64,000 nt of DNA from Aquatica leii (taxonomy: Eukaryota > Arthropoda > Insecta > Coleoptera > Lampyridae): positions 165,414,035 through 165,478,034 of the forward strand of contig CM069432.1 of the NCBI GenBank assembly GCA_035610365.1, read 5' to 3'. The position numbers and the translations under genes were made by a program. Below are positions 32,394-45,148 of this stretch, one piece after another. Numbering within the stretch: the first letter of the stretch is position 1; the number at the start of each line of letters is the position of its first letter. The notes under the pieces were generated by a model that had not been told where the DNA came from, ran no database searches, and saw only the letters and a program-made list of their open reading frames with translations.

Positions 32394-33927
32394 TTGTAGA
32401 CCGTAAATTTAAATTTGAATTATTTCTCATATCTTACGACTTTTAAATTCAAATTTCAAATTTTCATAATAAATTAGGGTATTGACTACATTTTACGGGA
32501 TTTTAAAAAATTGAGTTTATGTGACTTTAAAATACAAAGTCACTTTGAACAAAGGGTAAGTGTAAAAATAAAAACTTTAAAAAAAATTCTCAAGCTATGT
32601 ATATGGACGGAAAGTAAAGTATCGTCGCAACATGTCACGTTTCGACAACTTATGATAAACTTTCTTCTACACCACCACGGAGGTAAAGTAATAGGCGCAT
32701 TTTTTAACGTGTTTTCCTCGAGATTTATATTTCACGGGCAGCACTCTTAGCTTTTCTGTTTGTAAATTATACAGTGAACTCTTCGCTTTAAACGGTCTAT
32801 CAAAAAAGAAATTGAAGAATGGTTGAATAAATGAATAAGGAAAAAAACGGAAAAATAAACAAAACTTCTGAATGTGACTAAACATTTATTATTATTTACC
32901 TAAATGTGAAAGTTATTCCGAGTTTTTACTTATTATAGTTAATTTAAGTTTAATTTTGATTTAATTTAGTTTGTACCACTTAAAGGCGTAGTTTTTTGGC
33001 GCATTACTACGACGATGACACGTTCTCGCTTTCACAGTTGATAGTGTTTACAATTTTTTGCCATTTTTGAAGTTATTGTAATTTTTCAGCAATTTTCAAC
33101 AATAATACAAATTATCTTGCAATTTAATAGAAACATTTTAATTTAATTAAATCTTACATTCACACGTATTTTATCTTTTATCCCCGGTTTTTTTAATAGT
33201 AACAATGGTAATAAATATCATATTCACCTTATCTTAAAGTTCTGTTATGCGTTTAACCATATCCTAACTTACGAATGAGACAATATTACGTTACCTACCG
33301 ATATTTTCATTGTTTTCAATTGTATAAGGTTTTTGAGACGTTTTACACTTATTAAGATGCCTAAATTAATTGCATCAGTTTCAAGTAAACTACATTCATA
33401 CGTATGTCATCAACAGTGAAATTTATATAAGTGAACAATTTTTTGTAAGTGCTGTGAAAAATCTTTGGGTACGTTTAAGAACTAATACATTTAGGCATAA
33501 TTAACTAATAACAAACATTTCTGAAACCACATTGTCAATGTGGGAAACGTTCTTTCACATTATATAATGTTACAAACATGTCATAAAAAATTTAATTTTG
33601 CGGAAGAACCTAAAAACAACAATAATTATGTAACTATTCTGTGCTATTAGTATTTTAAAACGTGTATGGTGTTTTTATTTTTTTTATGCTCACATACCTT
33701 TTATATTTTTCTTTCTACACGCGTACAAAACACATATACCAACTGATTTCATTTTTGTTCTCTTTTATACCGCAATTTTTCTAGTTTTTAGTAATTTTTT
33801 TATGCAATTTATAAAGATTTTTACTGCAACAAATTTCGCGCTTTACTTCACATCACATTCATAATATTTACGTTACATCTTTCTGAAAGTTATATCTACA
33901 CTTCTACGCACAAATAAAACATAATAC
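32394..33927. other. AT-rich stretch, nothing recognised
   Basis: Short frames only (for example 32511-32750), without family resemblance. Confidence 0.4.
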
Positions 33928-34408
33928 GTAGTAATACTATCTCAATCATACATTATTTGTCACTAAAGAGCGGAAGTTGATGCAGTAAAAATCTTCAAAT
34001 AAAATATAGATACACTTTACAGCGCTCCCTTCGTGAAGTAGTTGAACCTTAATACAGCTTTACTTCTACGAATATACCGCTAGGTTCGCTCTGCAATGAA
34101 TTTAACTGGTTTATAAGCAAAATTAGCATTTCAGCTTGAAATATGTTACAAACCGCTAAATTTGGCGAGGGATGGTACAATTTTAAATTACGTAAAGTAA
34201 AAAAAAAATTAAAATTTGTAATATTTAATAATTTATTGCCGTCTTATTTTAACTATTCTATAAAACATTTTTAGCCCCAAAAGCAAAAAACAGTCTTTGA
34301 GGTAAGCTTTAGCTTTTATGAAAATTTTGCGTTATAAAGTTAAAAAGATGATTTAAAATAACATTAGTTTGATAAGTGGCGCCATCTCGAGGAATTCGTG
34401 CTGTGCTC
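33928..34408. repeat. Dispersed repeat C (inverse of 21537-22062)
   Basis: Shares, in inverse orientation, the landmarks AATACTATCTCAAT, CAGCGCTCCCTTCG, ACCGCTAGGTTCGCTCTGCA and GGCGCCATCTCGAGGAATT. Ends at CTGTGCTCTTAA just before the non-LTR element. Confidence 0.8.
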
Positions 34409-34476
34409 TTAAATTAAGTTGGAAAATTAATTAAAACTAGTAAAGCCTTAAAGGGCATTACAAGAGTTAACTATAA

Positions 34477-36080
34477 AATGTCTAAACCAGCAAGTTGTAC
34501 AAAATGTAATGCTGATCTAGTTAAAAGTAATAAAATTGTTTAATTTGCAGAGATTTGTGATAGGTATCAATACAAATGTGGCAACATTACCACCGATGAA
34601 TTTTTTGGTTGGTTTTGTGAATACCGTGTAGATAAAAAAAGTTATATGACAATTATTTTAGATGTTATGAAAGCATTAAAACAACTGAAGAATGGTGTTC
34701 ATAAGCAGAATAAACAGATTGATAATGTTACTCAACAAATCATAGTAAATGAATTAAAAAGTGATAAAAGTGAAATAATTGAAGAACGATCGCAATCAAC
34801 ATATGCGGATAAATTTAAATTAAAAAAACATGAACCAGCTTTAATAATAAAACCTAAAAACGTAGTACAAAAAAGTGTGGACAAAATGTATTAACTCTAC
34901 GGATATGAATATAACCGGAATACGAAATACGACCGGTGAGGGTGGTATACTTATAGAATGTAAATATAATTCAAAGAAATCGTCTTTAAAGATTGTACAC
35001 AAAAGAAGGTAGAAAACGGAAAAGTTACATAGCTTATGCAGATGTAAATGCGTACACGTATAGGGCTATAATAAAAGAAGAAAAGAAAAACGTAGGTTGG
35101 AATAGATGCTTAGTCTATAATTTTATTGAAATCAGACGATGCTATCAATGTAATGGATTTAACCATAAAGCCTGTGAGAGTAAAGCACAAAAGGCTTATC
35201 CAAAATGTGCTGGCTCACATGTGTTGCAAGAATGTACTGTTGATGGAAAAGAAAATCGCAAATGTTCAAGTTGTATTCAAATGGCCGAAAAATTAAAAAT
35301 GAAATTGGACATTAACCATCCTGTCTGGAGTCAAGAATGTGCTGTATTTAAACGAAAAATGTTAAAACATTTCCAAGAACTATAAATTTTAATTTAAGAT
35401 AGGAAACCAAATTTGTTATTATTAAGTGAAACTCGTGTAACTGAGGACATACAATGCTGTAAAATCAAGTTTTCAGAATATGCATTAATTCGGTGTAATT
35501 CACAAACGAGAAGAATTGGAGAGGTTGTAATAGTTATAAGTAATATAATCCGATATACTATCTCTAATTTCGCATTAGACAATAACTATATTGGTTAATA
35601 TGTATCAAAATAATAGAAAAATTTCAAACAGAATACTATGCAGTGTTGTATCACTCACCAAGTGCAAGTGATGCTATTTTTATAAAACACTTTGAAAGGT
35701 GGTGTAAAGATACAATTCCAAATAACACTCGGCATATAATTATAGGGGATTTTAATATAGATGTATCCAAGTAAAGTTTTTATGGGTCGAAATTAATACA
35801 AGTTATTAGAAGCCTAGGGATGAAACAAATTGTTGACGAATTACGCGTACAACGGAAAACTGCCGTACAATAGTTGACCTAGTAATTACCAACGTAGGTT
35901 AATTTTGATCTGTTGTATTAAATGAACCAAAAATAACTGATTTTTATATAATAGAAATAAATTTTAGGTACATTGGTAAAGTAGTTCATTACTCAAAGTA
36001 GAGTATTGTTTAAAATAATATTTTAATATTCTTAAATAAAAATAAATATTAAAATATTAATTTAGGTACGTTACATGGAT
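34477..36080 (+). mobile_element. Non-LTR retrotransposon (CR1/Jockey-like), 5' half: ORF1 and endonuclease
   Basis: ORF1 starts at ATG 34477 with SCTKCNADLVKSNKIV (stop) AEICDRYQYKC, a PHD-like Cys-rich finger, then a coiled-coil-like stretch (34646-34894). After a frame change, 34993-35385 gives RCYQCNGFNHKAC, YPKCAGSHVLQEC and CSSCI, zinc knuckles of a nucleic-acid chaperone. The APE-type endonuclease follows in pieces: LLLSETRVTED at 35412, HIIIGDFNIDVSK at about 35735 and IVDLVITN at 35871. Several stops and frame changes make it dead. ORF2 breaks off near 36080 and resumes at about 39340. The order ORF1 with knuckles, EN, RT is that of CR1/Jockey-group elements. Confidence 0.75.
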
Positions 36081-39000
36081 TATAAAATAAAAACAATAAA
36101 TTGCAAATTTACAAAAAATATTCACAACAAAACGTGTTTAAGGTTGGCATCCTCGTATACTTTGTAATGTTAAACTGCGTTTCAAGTTTTCAGCGAAAAT
36201 ACTGAACGGATTTGAAGGAAATTTTGCACTCTGGAAGATTACACAATTCTTTATAGTCTGAATCAATTTTATTGATAACGTAATTATCACAGAAAAATAC
36301 ATTATTTTACAAAAAAAGTTCAGTCTGTAAGTTACATTATACACATTGCAATGGTCAAAACAAAAATGTATTTGGACTTTTGGTTTTCCTGAAATCTTGA
36401 AACGCAATTTAATGATTTTCAAAGAACTCGCGAACTCCGCCTTTTCTAAGAAGCATTTAGACCAATCGCCTATAGTTACATCAACATTTAGATAAGATAT
36501 GGATTGAAGAGGAAGCCCTTTCCAAGGTATATAAAATATAGGTGATCTAATTAAACGTACGACTAAATTCTTATAATTTGTTTGCATGAAGATCAAAAAT
36601 AAAGTTGATCTATGTTAAAAACGTAATTTACCTGATTGCGTTTTGTACCTTCTTGCACGTCAGTTATTATTCCAAGTTATAAGCTAACCTCTAAAAAATC
36701 ATTGGTAACTTCCTCCATATTAAAAAAAATATGCACGTAATTAGAATCGTTTTGAATGGAATTTTTATAATATGGGCTGAATAAGTATTTATAGAATGAA
36801 GCAAATAAAAAATTGAATTAAAAAAAATGTTTTTGTTCCAGAAGGCGTTGTCGTTAGGTTTTTTATCGTTAGCAAATTGTAAAGTTGAATTCTCTAAAAG
36901 ATTGGTGTCGACACATATTTGCTAGCTTATTTCGTTAAATATTTAGTGGACGCTAACTTGCCTAAGCTTACTGATAAACTCAGTCAAGTTAGCCCCCCAC
37001 TTTCATTTTTTAAATTATATATTCTAGTGCTTAATTTTTAATTAATAAATATTAAAATAATTTTGGGGGCTAACTCGAACACTAGTCCCCCGTTTTTTCA
37101 CTTTTCTACAATTTTTTTGCTTATTTAATCGTGTTTTTTGTGCTCAATTGAGCCTGTATTATTTTTAACTGTATTTAATTTGAAATTGGTAATGAAGTTT
37201 TATTAAATTTTTCTTACAATATTTGTTGGTCGTCTAAATGTGCTCGTTTTATGCAAATGTTGCTAACATTAAACTCATTTAAACTTATTTTTAAACAAAA
37301 TCCGGAAGTGTACAAACTCACTGTTTTTAAATTATTTACACTATTTCTTGCTTATTTAATTGTGCTAAATTGTGATAATACAATATTTAACTAACTGGGT
37401 TTTATTCTAAATAGATAAATACATCTGAACAGAAACGGAATACACCTTGTAAATTGGCAAAAAAAATCGTGTATGATTTAATTTTTAATGGAGTCTAATC
37501 AGTCTTAATGAAGTAGCTAATTTATGTTTAAATTTAGCAATTCGTTGTTCTGGTTTAGCAGTCTCTTGTTGGTTAATTATCTATCCATTTTATAGTAATA
37601 ATTTAAAAAAATTAATGAGTTTAATATTAGCACAATTGAATAAACAAAATAAATTGTAAACAAATTTGATCAAGTTGAATCCGGGTTTTTGTATCGATTT
37701 AGCTAAGTTTAGTGTAACATTTAGCACAAAACGAGCACAAGTAGATGAGCAAAAAGGATTGTAAAAAAACTGAATCAAAAACCGGGAGAGCTGAAGAAAA
37801 CGGGAAGGACAACGAATATTGTTTAAAAAATAAAATCAAAGCGGAAGGCTACTTTCACTGAACTTAATCAGTAAGTAACTCAGATATACAAACTTACAAG
37901 TTTGCTCTTAACTTGCAATTTGCAAAATAAGCTTATTGCAAGTTTGTCGTGTGGTAACTAGATGCTGAATTCAAGCTTGCATCGAACTTAGGCACATGTC
38001 AAGCAAGTTTGCTGTAAACTTGCAAAATAAGCTTGAAACAAGCGTGCAGATGATACGTACATTGAATTAAATTTTTGATGAAGTGCATGCGTTTAAGTAC
38101 AATACAAATAGCGCATGAACTGCTTGTAAAAAACACATTTGTAAGTTCTGTTTGCAAAAATACCAACGAAAAGTAAAGCCTAACGCAATCAAAAGAAATA
38201 ATTTGAATGGTAATACTCAAATTTAGTATATTAATGTTTTGTACATTTATGCACGTTAAAAAAAACAAACTAAGCTATAGGTTATTCAAACTGTACCACA
38301 CGGCTATTGTGAACAAAATCACCCTATTGTAACCGCGTGTGTATTTGGAGTCTCGCCAAAATAAACATATATGTTTTAACAGTTTTCTCCATAGTTAGTT
38401 TTCGTACGGTTAAAAAAACACAATAACTTTTAAATAAAAAAAACTATTGTGGCTAGAGCGACCGTTTATGTCTGGGCATTGTGGCAGTCAACGTGTTAAA
38501 TGTAAATATGGTTTTAATTACGAACAAAGCAAAATAAGCTTAATGCAAACTTGTCGTGTGGTAACTAGAGTGTTTAATTCTAGCTTCTTTTTCTTCTACT
38601 TGCTGCAAGTTTCTATCCTTGTGACAATCTTGAATCAACTTATTCTGATATCTGAGAACTTTGTTGGATTTCGCAATTTTAAATTTATATTGACTAAGAA
38701 ACCTACTAACCATTAATATAAAAAGTACTCACAGCTAACAGCTAAGAAACACTTAGTTGACAAGACTTTTATAGTTTTTGCATCCAACGGGTACAATATG
38801 TCTTTCTCTAAAATTGTCATCTCTTTTAGGACATGGCAAAAATAGATAACTGTTACTTATAATAATGTTAGATATATTTTCTTAAATGACACGTTTTGTA
38901 ACCAAATAAGAAGTATTTTTGGTGCGAAACAATTGGATAATAAAATCTGACGCATTTACTAAAAATTTCAAAAAAAATCAATAAAAGTGACCTTAACTGA

Positions 39001-39339
39001 TCTTTTGTGTTAATAGGTTATTTTAAGTTACTCGTAAATAATAAAATGAGTTGAAACGATGCTTATGTTAATTACGAAAAATAATAAAATAATAGTCTGA
39101 CACTATTGTGAATAAATTAATTGAAATTGAAGCTAAGTAAATACATAAGCTACATTTAATTATGATTCGTAATTTACTTAAAAATATTTTGTGTCTATTA
39201 TGTTTCATCGTAAAACGACGACAAAAATCTAATTCATTGAAAATTAAGTTTAAATGCAATCCGAACTGAAGACAAAACAAAACAATTCTGATAATTCGGA
39301 GCGTATTATTTTCAAGTTTAAAAACGATACTGTTCCCAT
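36081..39339. other. Foreign insert splitting the non-LTR element
   Basis: About 3.2 kb between the endonuclease and RT parts. It holds a 41-bp imperfect direct repeat containing GCAAAATAAGCTTA and TTGTCGTGTGGTAACTAGA (37922-37962 and 38529-38570), and a GTTAGCCCCC / GGGGGCTAAC hairpin (about 36988-37074). A minus-strand open frame of 152 codons (36596-36138) is the longest in this part but resembles nothing I know. No transposase recognised, so the insert's nature is open. Confidence 0.5.
37922..38570 (+). repeat. Imperfect direct repeat, about 41 bp, 607 bp apart
   Basis: Copies at 37922-37962 and 38529-38570 share GCAAAATAAGCTTA..TGCAA and TTGTCGTGTGGTAACTAGA; a shorter third match (TTGCAAAATAAGCTTGAA) lies near 38020. 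Confidence 0.75.
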
Positions 39340-41260
39340 CTAGCGGATCTCATTCAACACAGAGCCGAAGGAGGCCAACCCATCACAATTGGAATATGCA
39401 AAATCGACAGTTGGATCAAGTAGCAAATGACATAGTTCGACCGCTTTATTATGCAATAAATGACCTAATTATAGAGAAAACTATAAAAACGCGAACAGGT
39501 AACACCTGGTTTACAATGTACTTACGTAATCTCTAAAACGAAAGGGACGGACTTTATAAAATTGCTAAATTAACGGAAAATTAAAATGACTGGATGCTTT
39601 ACAAAAACACAAGAAATAGTTTTAATAACAAAGTTAAGATAAGCAAAAATAAATATTACGTAAATAAAATACAGCAAAACAGCGGACAACAACCTCAAAA
39701 TATATGAAAAATTATTAAACATTTAATGAATAGACAAAGAATGAACTAAAAAGTATAATATTTGACAAAGTGGAAATTAGTAAGTTAGAAGAAATATTAA
39801 ATAAATTTAACGAATATTTTGTAAGCAGCATTAAGCACATAAATAATAGTATAAATTAGCCCCCAGGAAACTTCAAGGAATCTCCAATATTAAAACCAAC
39901 CCTTAATTTCAAATTTAAGAAAATTAATTTATCAGATCTGAAGAAAAGCTTTAATAATATTAAGCGAAAAGATAGAACGGATCACATTACAAAACAAGTT
40001 ATTACAGATGCATTGCCAGAAATTGGTAATTCAATGGTACATCTAATAAACAGATCTTTAACAATTGAAAAATTTCAGTTCAGTTGTTAAGGAACAATTA
40101 CAGTGTTTTTTGGAACAAAATAATATAATCAGTGAAAATTAATCGGGTTTTCGAAGTAAACAATAGTGTGAAACAGCATTAAATCTCATGCTGACAAAAT
40201 GGAAACCCGAAATTGACGTGGCTAATAGTGAAGTAGTAGTGTTTTTAGGCGATAAAAGAGCCTTTGAAACTATTGACAGAGAAAGACTTATAAATAAACT
40301 TTACCAATATGGAATAAGAAGCACCGAACTTAAATGGTTCAAAACTTACTCGCACTCAGATCACTACGTACCAATACTACGAATCTATTCCAATTCAGAA
40401 TAATTTAGGTGTACTTCAGGAATCAGTCTTAGCGCCATTGCTTTTCTTAATTTATATTAATAATTTAGAATTTAATCTTAAGTGCTCTAATATTAACTTG
40501 TTTGCAGACGATTCCCTTGTATCAATTACTGATAAAAATGTACATTCGGATATTATAAAATTGAACTCAGAATTAGAAATTATTGCAAATTGGTTAGAAT
40601 CAAACAAATTAAAATTGAATGTGTTTAAAAGTAAGACAATGGTAATATTCAATAATAATGTCAAAACAACAAAAATAAAAATTGAAATTATGGAATTAGA
40701 ACAGGTTGAACAAATTAAATATTTAGTAGTTATAGATCAGAATCTAAACTTTAGAAGTCATTTGAATTATGTAATAAAATTAGCCTATTAGTAAGAATAT
40801 CTAATAAATTGACGATTAATGCCAGAATTACTGTTTATAAAACAGTTATCACGCCATGTTTTGATTTTTGCAGTAGTATATTTTTAAGGTGTTACGAAGT
40901 CGATTTAAAACGGTTACAGAAACAACAAAATAGGGCTATGAGGATTATATTACATTGTTCACAATATACAAAAATCACAGTAATGTATGATTGTTTGCAA
41001 TGGTTAAGTGTGAAACAGCGGACATATTTCAATTTATTAATATTGGTATACAAAATAATTAATGATTTGCTTCCAAACTACATGTCCAAATTAGTGATAC
41101 GTAACTATGACATACATTCATATAACACGAGAAGTCGATGTGACTTCAGATTTCCAAAGTTTTCAAAATCAAAATCGCAAAACCAGATGAATTTAAACAC
41201 GAGAAAAAATTTTATAAAATGAAATGAGGTTTGAGTGATTATGTTAAATGTAAAATAGTG
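39340..41260 (+). mobile_element. Non-LTR retrotransposon (CR1/Jockey-like), 3' half: reverse transcriptase
   Basis: Begins with the pre-RT linker (IKTRTGNTWFTMYLRNL at about 39480, WMLYKNTRNSFNNKVKISKN at about 39590), then DHITKQVITDALPEIGNSMV (about 39979) and RT finger/palm blocks. Motif A region, 40188-40403: VFLGDKRAFETIDRERLINK, where the first catalytic Asp aligns near LGD or FETID, followed by YQYGIRSTELKWFKTY. Motif C, 40438-40791: LLFLIYINNL then LFADDS at about 40500. The C-terminal block 40809-41222 includes LQWLSVKQRTYFNLL and a region ending HSYNTRSRCDF. At least five frames or stops interrupt it. The 3' end is not sharply defined; no poly-A or simple-repeat tail was recognised before 41500. 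Confidence 0.8.
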
Positions 41261-41506
41261 GAAATTTTAATTTTCCTCTTGCAACGTTGACAAGACAGTC
41301 GTGCTGTGTTCTAATACTGATAATGTAAGTAATTTTTTTTAATTAGGTTGGTTGTTATGTAGTCTAGTAAACACGTTGAAAAACGTGTTATTTCTTGCTA
41401 CTGTGAATTAAAATACGTGCGATAGCTCGTTGGATTCGCCATGTCTCTAAAAATGCAAACATGAAACAATTGCAAAACTTATAATCAATTAAATATTATA
41501 TGTATT

Positions 41507-41528
41507 TATTATTATTATTATATATATA
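41507..41528. repeat. (ATT)n/(TA)n simple repeat
   Basis: TTATTATTATTATATATATA just before the inverted-repeat element. Confidence 0.7.
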
Positions 41529-41554
41529 AAGGGGGTCTACTTTTTAGGAAATTA

Positions 41555-44476
41555 CTCAAAAACTATTGATACTAGACGATTTTTGAAGAAAATTAAAAAA
41601 AAAAGTTTTAACTCTCACAGCTTGAACTTTATTGTTAATACTTTTTATTTCATGTTGAAACTAAGGATCTGCGCGATGAGCGCAATAACATATCGCTGCC
41701 TTAAATGTGCTTAAACGCCGTCGTTAATTACAAAAATTATTTTTATTTAAAAATTAAAAAAAAATACTATTATCTAAACACTTGCAAGAAAAAAATTCCG
41801 TCAATAAAAAATGTTTTCGTGCATTTTTCATTATATGAAGCAATTCTTAATTAATCATTTTTTTTTAACTTTTTACATTTCAAGTTCGATAGTTGTTAAA
41901 CAAAAAGTCTTAAAATTATTTTGTTTTGTGGAAACCTTTTAGTAACTATACTAAATAAAGTTATCAGCATTCGGCATTTTTAATTGTTATTAGCTATTGG
42001 TTATGAATAATTTAAGCAACAAAATAATTAAAAAGGCAAATGTTTTTTAATTTGATTATTGCCACTGTTTTTAGATAACAGGTGATCGTAATTATTTGCA
42101 AGCCACGTGACCTGTTAGTTTACGTTGCTAATAGATATTTACTGCGTTACCTATACTACAGGGTCACGTGGTTTGAGAATAATCTCGATCTCCCTGTAGT
42201 AAATAGACAATGATAACATGATCTTTAATTTTAATTTTTTTAACGATTTGTCTAAATTTTTTTTAAACTAATGGAATTCTTTTTATTCTTATAGTTTGTT
42301 GAATAAGACCATAATTAAAAAAAAAATTTTATTTGTTAGAAACTACTTCTTTATTTTTATATTGTGTTACGAGAGTTTTCTCGCAACGTAAATGGCTAGC
42401 GACTAACTTAGTTCGGAAATTTGGGCCGTAAACTTCGTGGAGCTAAATTATTAATCCAATTAAAAAAGCTCCAAAACGATTAGAAGCTAGAGTGATAGAC
42501 ACAGTTTAAATTTATTCAACACTGAAATAGAAGAAATGAGAAAGCACTGGTTATAACGACAAATATATTTGTTTCTCAATGAGAGAAGAAGAGATTAAAA
42601 ATTAAAAGAATTAGGTACATAAATCGTGAAGGTTAAGCAACCCTCCACACAAAGTTATCGAAAAACATCCAACAGAATAAAGTCAAGTAATAAGTAATTT
42701 CGTAGTTGAACTATGATTTAATGTACAACTAGGACTTCACACCCGTTGCAACAACTATACCTATATCGTAAGTATTTTACGTTCGACAAATCTACAAATT
42801 ACTGACAATTAAAAAAAAAAGGAGTACTTACGGTCGTCCATGCGGATAGTTATCGACACGCTCAAACCATCTCCTAAAATCGCTAAAGAAATAAAAAAAA
42901 ATTCCATATAGGACAATTAAATTGCTTATCGGCAAACACTGAATCCATGCATCTAAGTGGTTTTTACTAATCTTAATGCGTGTGTGTCTACAACTTTCTT
43001 TGAACATCACACGAATTACAAATATGATTGTCTCGGAAGCGACTTAATTAATAGAGATAAAGAATCATTTTTTGTACGTGCTTATAGCCTTCAGTTGAAG
43101 GTAATGGATAAACCAGAAAGCCTTCCAAATTCGTTCAACACGTGGTGGTATCGCTATAGACAATTACGGGAAAATTATCGTAGAACGCAAAAAAATAAGT
43201 CGAATGCTAACCCTAGGAAGAATTTAAAAAAAAAGCGATAATAATACACCCATTTATAACACAGATGCTTGTGAAATTTTAGAAATGAAAGCTTCGTTGG
43301 GCGTTTATGTTGGAACATACATGTGAAGTTTATCACAGTCACCGGACAAATAATTTTAATTTTACGTCTTATTTCCACCCTCGCGACGAAAAGTAGGCGT
43401 TCTGAGACCAAATCTTATATAGGGGACATACATCATACTAAGACATGTTTAACATAACAATGGTTTAAACAATATATTATGAAAATATCATTTTATTTAA
43501 AAAATCATAATTCATCAACTTTTTATTTGTTTATTAAATAAACAATTTGTTATAAGCAATTATATAATATAATTACATTTATTTTTTCTAGTGAAGAAAC
43601 AAATAACAATATGCAAAGAAATTTATTTTTTACAGCATTTTCTGTCAATTTTTATAAACCAATGCGTATAACTTTATGAACAACGATAGTTAAAAATTGG
43701 TTGTTGAATCATTTGAAAGATAAATTTATAGTCTATAAAGTTGTCTTTAATGTCCATAACCGTATTTATAATAGTTTCAACCATATAACCAGTAATCGAT
43801 AAAGAATATAATGGTCATTTCAGGTTTAGAAGTATAGAAAATAAAAATGCTGTAAAAAAACTAAAAATTTTTTTCTTAATATGTTGTTTAAACAAAATAA
43901 AAATAAAAAAATAAATAAAAAAAAATTAAGAAACATTTTTTTTAAATCATGGTGTTGTTCAACAAATTACTATATATTCAAAAAAATTTCAAGAAAATGT
44001 AATTATTCCATTTTTCATGCATTCATAACTAATAGATAATACCAATTAAAAATACCGCATGCTGATAACTTCATTTAGTATAGTTACCAAAGGCGAAATA
44101 ATTTTAAGATATTTTATTTAACAATTCTTGAACTTCAAACGTAAATAAGAGTTTAAAAAAAAATAAATTACCAATAGCTTCATTTAATCAGAAATGCACG
44201 AAAAAATTTTTTATTAACGAAATTTTTTTCTTTTAAATGTCTAGAGAACAGCATTTTTTAAATTAATATTTAATACAACAAAAAATTATTTTTGTAATTA
44301 ACGGTCAATTTTAAGGCAGCGTAGCGTCATTGCGCTCGCCGCTCGGAACCTTATTTTCAACATTAAATAAAAAGTATTAACAATAGAGCTTCAGTTCCGG
44401 GAGTCACCATTTTTTTTGAAAATTTTCTCCTCTTTAAGAATCCGTTTGCAAAACTCTACTAGCACCAATACTTTTG
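41555..44476. repeat. Inverted repeat pair, about 460-bp arms
   Basis: 41555-42020 and 44010-44476 match as reverse complements, with landmarks AAATAAAAAGTATTAACAAT, TTAAGGCAGCG and TTCATTTAGTATAGTTAC. Divergence is moderate, with several indels. The interior (2 kb) has no transposase. The left interior has a CACGTG-containing hairpin (GCCACGTGACCTGT about 42102, ACAGGGTCACGTGG about 42158). Confidence 0.65.
42832..42882 (-). other. Possible 51-bp exon on the minus strand (uncertain)
   Basis: On the minus strand a pyrimidine-rich tract ending TTTCTTTAG precedes CGATTTTAGG; 51 bases later GTAAGTAC follows. The frame would read DFRRWFERVDNYPHGRP. I do not recognise the protein. Splice-like signals of this quality can arise by chance. 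Confidence 0.15.
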
Positions 44477-45148
44477 CAATTGTTCATCTAGACGTTATGC
44501 GCCTTCCAACCCTAATTTCAACGAATAAAAAACTTATAACGTATAATTGCGTTTAATTTGATGCGTTGCGTGGCCGTCCAGGTGCCGACAACCCGGTGTG
44601 GGAGTACCACCACTACAAATAGTAGCAAAGCTTTACGTATTTCTTAGTGATATCAATTTATTAAAACTGTTTATACATGTGTTTGTTTGTTTTTACAATT
44701 GTAATAGTTTCTTTATATTGTATAAGAATTTCTTTGTGTGCGTTAATAGATAAATATACCTAAGTTTGTTGTAGATAACAGAATTTACATGCGTCCAAAA
44801 ACGCGTTTACAAATCCAAACTAGCGTTACGGCAGTTTCTACACTAAAGACAAAACTCGTAATGGAAGCTAATTTAGTTGTAGATGCCATCGATTTACATA
44901 AAGTAGAAAGTGGGAAAGTAGTTACTTCTGGTAAGGCTTATACAATTTATAAAACAAAAATTGCAAGAATTGTTATGTCTGATTACAAAATTTGTCAATT
45001 TGGTCAGGTCTAACTTTAGTTACTGTTTTAGGAGCACGTAAAAAATCAAAAAGGTGCGTTCATACAAAATAAAAAAACATTTGTTAGAAGCTTTTTTGCT
45101 TTCGACTGCTAGCATCTACAATTAACACATCCAAACCATGAGGTTACA
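44477..45148. other. Sequence 5' of the Gypsy-like gag, unassigned
   Basis: An open frame of 74 codons at 44789-45013 may be a decayed upstream part of gag, but the match is not convincing. No LTR was found. Confidence 0.35.

Noticed and set aside
36138..36596. 152-codon minus-strand open frame
   Set aside because: No family resemblance, and it lies inside the insert that splits a dead retroelement. Possibly chance; not called as a gene.
42957..43241. 94-codon plus-strand open frame ending in a lysine-rich tail
   Set aside because: Lies in the interior of the inverted-repeat pair and matches nothing I know; the basic tail reflects A-rich sequence.
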